From the NCBI GenBank assembly GCA_025529335.1, contig JAMYHX010000431.1:1-37513 (forward strand): a stretch of 37,513 nucleotides of DNA, given 5' to 3'. This document shows, piece after piece, positions 32,725 to 37,513 of the stretch (position 1 is the first letter of the stretch; every line of letters begins with the position of its first letter). Source of the stretch: Rhizopus sp. PT2906. Its lineage: Eukaryota; Mucoromycota; Mucoromycetes; Mucorales; Rhizopodaceae. The translations under genes were made by a program, and so were the position numbers. The notes below the pieces were generated by a model. The model was not told the DNA's origin. It saw nothing but the letters and a program-made list of their open reading frames with translations, and searched no databases.

Positions 32725-34017
32725 TTAGAGTGCTTGCCTATTACGACACTTGTCCCAGCATTTATGCGAATGGCTAACAATCCCTTCAAAATCTCTTAAC
32801 CTCAAACTATTAGAAGCTTCACTGATCCGGGTTATCAAAGTTTCCTTCTCAAGAAATTTATTGCGCTTCACTTTGCTTTTGACCACTGACCAGAATTGCT
32901 CGATTGGATTGAGCTCAGGAGAATATGGAGGCAAGTAAGCGCAGCGGTAGCCGCGAGATTCTACGTATTTGGCTATGTCCTCTGATGTATGGATAGGAGC
33001 ATTATCCATCACGAGGTAGTGACCTTTCATGTGTGGATACTGTTCCATTTCATCCATTGTAGCTTTCAGAAAGCTAACATAATGTCCTGTAACCGTTCCT
33101 TTGCTCACGCACTCAATGCCATCTCTCCTCTTTCTCTTTTTATTCGTTGGAGGCTGAGGAAGTCTAAGGCTACATTTGATTAGACCTTCAGCAGGAATCA
33201 CGCCTAAAATGGTTGTTGTTGTGGCTCGTGTTTTGGGAACGGTAACCACTGCCGGTGTACCTTTCTTCGATCACGCCATACTACGTTTTAAATTAATATG
33301 GAAGGCGGATTCATCCAGAAAGACACAATTTTTTATAAAATCCATATCTGTTTTTTCCTATTTACGAATCCAATCCAACCGCTCTTGGATCTTTTCTTCG
33401 CTATTCCGGTCTATGGGTTGAAGCCGAGCTTTTTTGAGAGACAAGTTGCAATGCTGTTTTACAAAATCAAACAAAGTAGTTTTAGACACTTTTAAATCTG
33501 TAAATATTTGCTTTAGCTTCTTCATAACTTCGTCTAGAACGACGGAAGGGTTCTCATCAACGCACTCGAGAATAGCACTTTTGTGCTTCTCTTGGAGAAT
33601 ATGTGGACGACCAGTCTTTCTTCGTTTCTCAAAGACACTATCAGGATCCTTCTCATACTGTTTCGCCCATTTTTGTGCTGTGCGAACGTGAATCCCAAGC
33701 TGCGTAGCTGCAGCAGCCGCACCCAGACACTTCTCAAACAACAACTTGAAGAACCTCACTTTGTCCTGATCAGAATAGCGTGTATAGCTTCGCTTCACTG
33801 ATGCTTGTCGCATTTTAACATCACTACTAGGTTTTGCCTCCTTTTCTATTTGCATTGTCTCGCTCTCCAGAGGCAGTTGAGCTAAATATTGTGTATGGGA
33901 ACTCAATGTTTCAAGACGAAACTGTTCTTCATCAACAATATAATCCATTGGTTCAGGTCTGCCATACTCATCGACGACAGAACCTTTCCCATTTTCAAAC
34001 AAGAATTGAATGCTCAT
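32725..34017 (-). pseudogene. Tc1/mariner-like DD34E transposase with two Trp-to-stop changes
   Basis: Cut-and-paste transposase. One frame of 431 codons runs from ATG at 34017 to a stop at 32725 without any frameshift, interrupted only by TAG at 33358-33360 and TGA at 33271-33273. The N-terminal half has a helix-turn-helix region (YSDQDKVRFFKLLFEKCLG, GIHVRTAQKWAKQYEKDPDS) and a KRRKTGRP linker. The catalytic half shows CVFLDESAFHIN (first Asp), LVMDNAPIHT (second Asp) and LPPYSPELNPIEQFWSVVKS (Glu); 34 residues separate the second Asp and the Glu. In relatives I remember, both stop positions are Trp, so TGG became TAG and TGA. The element is very recently dead, or a readthrough product, and related to the relic at 21225-21610. 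Clear terminal inverted repeats were not found. Confidence 0.88.
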
Positions 34018-34149
34018 TATCTGTGATTTCTAGTGTAATTGTGAAAAAGAAATAAAACAAGGACGAATATTTGGTGTGCTTTTTTATATCTGAAGTTGCC
34101 AAGGCTTGTCCCACAAAATATTCTTGACAAGACATCTAATTTGTCAACC

Positions 34150-34275
34150 AAGACGAATTTACATTTCGTGCAACACGAATTTTTACTTTCACCATCAGGC
34201 GAATTGATTTTCCATCAGTGCGAATTGATTTTTCGAACCTGAATTTTGTTCTCGTCCTCGTGCGAATTTACTTTC
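34150..34275 (+). repeat. Cluster of five CGAATT-type short repeats upstream of the transposase
   Basis: Five imperfect copies of (G/A)CGAATT(T/G)A.TTT(C) occur at about 34151, 34175, 34199, 34220 and 34261, spaced about 21-41 bp. They lie between the transposase ATG and the U2 gene. In DNA transposons, subterminal repeats of this size often bind the transposase; here that is an inference. Confidence 0.5.
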
Positions 34276-34459
34276 CGGAAAGAGCGTATACTGAACTTAT
34301 TTTGAGATTTGAAAGCGCGCCAAGAATCTTTCATATAATACAAATATACAGGCTCCTGGTCGAATCAAGAATGAATTGGACTTCAAATACTGATGCTTCG
34401 GAAATCTAATGGTTGTTTTTCCGCAGCAATGCTAGTCACAATTCGAGGTGGCGAAAAAG

Positions 34460-34469
34460 TATAAAAAGG
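34460..34469 (+). promoter_or_regulatory. TATA-like element of the U2 snRNA gene
   Basis: TATAAAAAGG lies about 32-41 bp upstream of the first U2 nucleotide, the distance expected for a TATA box. Confidence 0.6.
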
Positions 34470-34500
34470 CGAGCAAAAGGCAGAAATCGTTTTTTTCCTT

Positions 34501-34689
34501 ATCCTCTCAGGCCTTTTGGCTAAGATCAAGTGTAGTATCTGTTCTTTATAGTTTAACAACTATAATGAGGGACATTGTCCCTCTCGTTGTTAATCTAATT
34601 TTTCCCGCCGGGAATTCAGAGCTCTGGCTTGCTATCTCTGAATTCCACAGGTGTCCCTTGCCTGACACTACCTGCAAGGTGACGCCGAC
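34501..34689 (+). ncRNA. U2: U2 spliceosomal snRNA
   Basis: Pairs with the intron branch site in the spliceosome. The 5' half is nearly invariant: GGCCTTTTGGCTAAGATCAA, then the branch-site recognition element GTAGTATCTGTTC. Stem-loop IIa forms from TTATAGTT/AACTATAA and IIb from GAGGGAC/GTCCCTC. The Sm site is AATTTTT. Stem III is a perfect GGAATTCAGAG/CTCTGAATTCC. Stem IV pairs CCTTGC with GCAAGG inside GGTGTC/TGACGCC. Total length about 189 nt matches U2. The 3' end is placed just after stem IV, before a T run. A TATA box lies about 35 bp upstream. Translated frames over this region are shadows. Confidence 0.95.
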
Positions 34690-35106
34690 CTTTTTATACA
34701 TATTATAAATGAAAAATAAAAGAAGAATCAAAATGGAGAGAAAAAAAAAAAAAGCGGACAATGAATGTGCAAGCCACAAAAATAATAACATTCTCTGAAA
34801 ATTGCCTCCATTTGGAAGAACTTTGAAAATTATTAAACAGTTTACAGTTCTCATTGTTGGCATGTCAACATTTTATTCTTATGAATAATGCAATTGCGTG
34901 TTAAGCTTCAAGAGACTAAGAGTCTGCTAAAAAAAGAATTTCTATAGATATGTTAAGAAATGTGTTTTTTCTCGACAAAGGTAACATGGTCCTACAGCAA
35001 ACCAACCATTTCATTCTGAACAGTCAATATGAGTTGAGACAACTGGTTGAGATTTTATTGTCATGAATGTTGATCAACATTCTACTACTTGCTCGGTAAA
35101 ACTTAA
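34690..35106. other. Intergenic sequence downstream of U2
   Basis: About 420 bp of AT-rich sequence with an A run near 34741-34753. No gene or repeat was recognised. Confidence 0.4.
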
Positions 35107-35383
35107 ATTTCGAAATGTCATTCACTCGGTTCGTGGCCATTCAAACCGCCGTGGCCTAACCAATCTCAGTCTCATCATAATAATCAGAAGCTAGAACTCC
35201 TTAAAGTGTTGAGAACATTACGTGATCAAAAGAATGACGAAGGTAAGCATCTGCTTCTGTCAAGCGTTCACACTCCCACAAAATCAATAGTTTTAAAAGA
35301 TTGAAGAAATTGCAAAGATAGAATCTGAATTCATTCTCGGTACTCGTATGATAAGAGCTGCAAAAGTAAAGAGAATAAGTTAA
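35107..35383 (+). CDS. Possible small spliced gene or gene fragment
   Basis: An open stretch from about 35107 reads SLGSWPFKPPWPNQSQSHHN and KLELLKVLRTLRDQKNDE up to a GTAAGC donor after 35242. An acceptor TTGAAG at 35306 joins in phase to EIAKIESEFILGTRMIRAAK and a stop at 35381-35383. Splice sites are good and the translation is charged and helix-prone, but no in-frame ATG was found: the nearest ATG (35115) is in another frame, and the open frame begins after a TAA. It could be a 3' fragment of a lost gene. The family is not recognised. Confidence 0.3.
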
Positions 35384-35822
35384 ACACTTGCTGACTTACA
35401 CTGTAACAGGAGCTTTCTTTTTTTTTTTGCTTCATTTCTTCATTTAACCAAAATCAAGAAAAGACAAGCACACATTTTGTAAATGATACTGTTTTTAAGA
35501 GTCTTTTATCTCGGTAACTTCTTTATATAGACAACATCTATTGACATTAAAGCAGATACTGAAGCTCTTGTAGTGACACCAACATTTTTATTAAGGGGTA
35601 ACATTATGATTACTATGTTTACCTGGGAAATATCTTGAAAGTTGCAGCAATTTTCAGAAAATGTTACTGTGGTGTTTGTAGTAGTTGCAGTTGTTGTTGT
35701 ATTAATGTGGATAGACAGAAGGCACAATGGGACTCTTTACGTTTCTTTTATTTAGAAGAATAGATAAAGGTATTGAAATTGATAGTTACATTTATGTCAC
35801 TGAGCTTTTGTTATTGATATGT
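35384..35822. other. AT-rich sequence without supported genes
   Basis: About 440 bp. A Thr-rich frame on the minus strand (CAA/TTG repeats near 35670-35705) is low complexity and is not called. The right side merges into the decayed gene that follows. Confidence 0.35.
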
Positions 35823-36491
35823 AGACACTGCTTTTTGACCCTTATTCAACGTAGAATACGACAATATGAAAGAGTTTGTTTAATATGTGAAGCCAGATTT
35901 GATATGTGTAATCACATTCAGATAAGATGAACTATTGTGAATCAATAATGGATATAATCTCTTCAAATAAGCTATACCATCCGTCTTGATCTTTTGATGT
36001 ACTTTCATTCAACTTCATCTTGTACAGAAATTTCTTTGCATTACTACTGTCATTTTCGTTGGAACAAATATTGATTATCGTGTCCCAAACTTGCTTTAGT
36101 TTATTGGGAAAAGGAGGTAACTTCCACTTGCAGCTGTTATACTTTGTAAAAATTGATTCCCATGCTTCTTCTGTAAATAGATGCTTTTGACTGCTCTCAA
36201 TTTCATTAGAATCAAGATCCAATATCGATGAAAGCCCACAAGTCATTGTTTTTAATTCAGTAGGACTTAAACTATCATTCTTCATGTACTTTGTATGGAG
36301 GTCTTTTCCTCTTTCATAAATAATGTTGCGAATGTTTTGATATTATAGGAACTATTGGATTCACTTCCAGATGCGACATTGTTTTGAGCCTCAGAAGAAG
36401 AACATGAATTACTTGGTATAGTTTCCGTTTTTTTTTTTTTTTTCTTTGCAACTTTTTCAATCTTTTTTGAGATGGGAAACACTGCATGCAC
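35823..36491 (-). pseudogene. Decayed copy of an unidentified lineage-specific gene
   Basis: Read on the minus strand: a Lys/Ser-rich start (HAVFPISKKIEKVAKKKK) from 36491 stops near 36282; a second frame starts at an ATG at 36285 and reads LSPTELKTMTCGLSSILDL, LFTEEAWESIFTKY, WKLPPFPNKLKQVWDTII and DGWYSLFEEIISIIDSQ to a TAG at 35932-35934. The same frame then continues coherently as FILSECDYTYQIWLHILNKL and FHIVVFYVE to a TAA, and further to SKSSVY. The in-frame stops and the frame change near 36283 mark it as decayed unless introns explain them. The E-x-D-Y-x-Y-x-I-W segment recalls multi-copy Mucorales hypothetical proteins; function unknown. Its 5' end overlaps one arm of the inverted repeat at 36477. 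Confidence 0.5.
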
Positions 36492-36499
36492 CAGAAAAT
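36477..36499 (+). repeat. Inverted repeat, left arm
   Basis: AAACACTGCATGCACCAG plus AAAAT. It matches the reverse complement of 36859-36881 at 22 of 23 positions. Together they bound a 405-bp segment with no supported gene. Confidence 0.75.
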
Positions 36500-36858
36500 G
36501 TACCAGAAATTAGACCAATACTACAAGCAGTACCTCTACCTATTACCTATGGTGTAGCCCAACAAAGCTTTTCAATGTGTAGCGTCACGCTAAACATAAC
36601 TTTATGAAGTTACCGTCTTGGATTAGTTCTTTTCAAGAAGAAGAAAGGGATAAAAAAAAAAGAAATGCTGTTATTCTAATTTTATGTTGTCAGTTAATCA
36701 ACAAAGATGCAAAAATACGTGTAACTATAATGATATCGTATTTTATATCAGAAAGAGTGAACTAGACAAGCCTTAGATTAGGCAGAGGCTTTGGTAATGT
36801 GAAGTTGTATAGTGACAACATAGGTAGCGGCCCAGTTAAGCGCCCGTAGTATTAGCTT
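36500..36858. other. Non-coding interior between inverted repeat arms
   Basis: About 360 bp, AT-rich, with an A run near 36652-36662. No open frame or RNA was recognised, so a non-autonomous (MITE-like) element is possible. Confidence 0.4.
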
Positions 36859-36881
36859 ATTTTCTGGTGCATGTAGTGTTT
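36859..36881 (-). repeat. Inverted repeat, right arm
   Basis: ATTTTCTGGTGCATGTAG plus TGTTT, the inverted partner of 36477-36499. No obvious target-site duplication flanks the pair. Confidence 0.75.
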
Positions 36882-36964
36882 ACCTTTTTGATTTTTTAAT
36901 AGTACTTCAGTTTGAATGACTAGTAACGTGGTGTGATTGAGTTTTCGCTTAGAGGCTTTTTCTT

Positions 36965-37192
36965 CTACTTTTCTTCTTTTCCCTCTTGGTTCTCTTTAAA
37001 CTCTTTTTTATACTTGTTTCTGACTGAAGAAATCTCGAGGTACTGTTTTATTTGTGACGCATACTTTTGAATATATGGATGTCTTTTGAATTGGGCTGAT
37101 ATTATACCAAGACAGCTAATGTATTTGTCGAGGGGAATTGACGCGTTTTTTGCATTACTATCGTTTCTAATTAGATCGTCGAGATCTGACAT
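36965..37192 (-). CDS. Hypothetical small protein, 75 residues
   Basis: ATG at 37192 (MSDLDDLIRNDSNAKNA), stop at 36965. The sequence is charged and helical with a Lys/Glu tail (KEFKENQEGKEEK). The frame is open upstream to beyond 37252, with a TTTCAG acceptor-like site just before the ATG, so this may be a 3' exon of a longer gene. No domain is recognised. Confidence 0.35.
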   Translation of the reverse strand: MSDLDDLIRNDSNAKNASIPLDKYISCLGIISAQFKRHPYIQKYASQIKQYLEISSVRNKYKKEFKENQEGKEEK

Positions 37193-37513
37193 CGACACAA
37201 TTACTGAAAATTTGAAAACTGTATCAATTGATGACGGTAAGAGAAAGTACAAGAAGCACTCCCCCGAGTAAGTCCGTCATTTTATACAGGTAATGTAAGA
37301 CGAAGACACTACTGTACCTAAAGCGGCAGTACGTTGTAATATTCTAAGCCAAAGCGCTTACACGCTGCTTAAGAAGTTCAACGATAGTGTATTGCCTGGT
37401 TTCGCTCCGAAAGCGAAAAAGAGAAGAACAAAACAGAATGTCGTATTTACCCTATAAATACTTAATCTTGTCGTATGAGATTACTCTAAATCTATACTCT
37501 AAGAATGAATAAT
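37193..37513. other. Right edge, no supported gene
   Basis: Contains a small hairpin TTTCGCT-CCGA-AAGCGAAA (about 37400-37418) and a TATAAATA block near 37453. It could hold a promoter or an exon of the preceding minus-strand frame; nothing firm was found. Confidence 0.3.

Larger units (their letters stand above)
32725..34285. mobile_element. Tc1/mariner-like DNA transposon (ends not defined)
   Basis: Minimal extent from the transposase stop to the cluster of CGAATT-type repeats upstream of its ATG. A 10-bp inverted match TGACAAATTA (about 32484-32493) and TAATTTGTCA (about 34136-34145) is the only candidate for end repeats and could be chance. TA target duplications could not be assigned. 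Confidence 0.5.

Noticed and set aside
34448..34863. Open frames on both strands over 34448-34863
   Set aside because: They overlap the U2 snRNA gene and carry no domain; they are shadows of the structured RNA.
35506..35727. Thr-rich minus-strand frame
   Set aside because: Low-complexity translation of CAA/ACA repeats, no splice or homology support.
31737..36491. Alternative genetic code with TAA/TAG as Gln
   Set aside because: At least ten conserved genes in the window have no internal TAA/TAG and end at those codons, and TGA stops are also present in the decayed frames.
1..37513. CRISPR arrays, bacterial operons or phage genes
   Set aside because: Spliced eukaryotic genes and a U2 snRNA gene fill the window; no regular direct-repeat/spacer pattern was seen.

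Overview
The window looks like nuclear DNA of an early-diverging fungus, most likely Mucoromycota (Mucorales-like). It is AT-rich, genes carry many 43-100 nt GT-AG introns, and the gene set is fungal: an Mtd1-type methylenetetrahydrofolate dehydrogenase, a chitin-precursor N-acetyltransferase, an Htd2-like dehydratase and a membrane-anchored steryl-ester hydrolase-like lipase. A tandem coronin-7, common in animals and amoebae but not in yeasts, also fits an early-diverging fungus. No database search was possible; names rest on recognised motifs and on reading frames that stay in phase across predicted splice sites.

Layout. 1-321: start of a minus-strand gene leaving the window. 684-10272: five head-to-tail plus-strand genes (acyl-CoA thioesterase, MTD1, gamma-tubulin, BUD32, coronin-7), the last four gaps 92-144 bp. 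10296-15769: a 33-exon Mer3/HFM1 meiotic helicase on the minus strand, its stop 23 bp from the coronin-7 stop. 16493-17126: GNA1. 17198-18906: lipase on the minus strand. 19.5-21.6 kb: first repeat-rich patch (dispersed repeat, decayed lineage-specific gene, transposase relic). 21832-23326: tail-anchored endonuclease/exonuclease/phosphatase protein. 24863-26555: sugar transporter. 27368-28537: Htd2-like dehydratase on the minus strand.

From about 28.9 kb to the end the DNA is a repeat and mobile-element island. It holds two more copies of the dispersed repeat, two further decayed copies of what may be one lineage-specific family, an unidentified GC-richer ORF, a second unidentified reading frame broken by stops, a nearly intact Tc1/mariner-like transposase spoiled by two Trp-to-stop changes, and a 23-nt inverted repeat. 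A well-formed U2 snRNA gene (34501-about 34689) lies next to the transposase.

The conserved genes are ordinary housekeeping functions (one-carbon metabolism, microtubule nucleation, tRNA t6A modification, actin dynamics, meiotic crossover, chitin precursor, lipid turnover, sugar uptake, mitochondrial fatty-acid synthesis) with no common pathway. The most unusual signal is in the island: several reading frames there keep their frame but carry repeated in-frame stops of the kind made by C-to-T/G-to-A change, which would fit RIP-like hypermutation.
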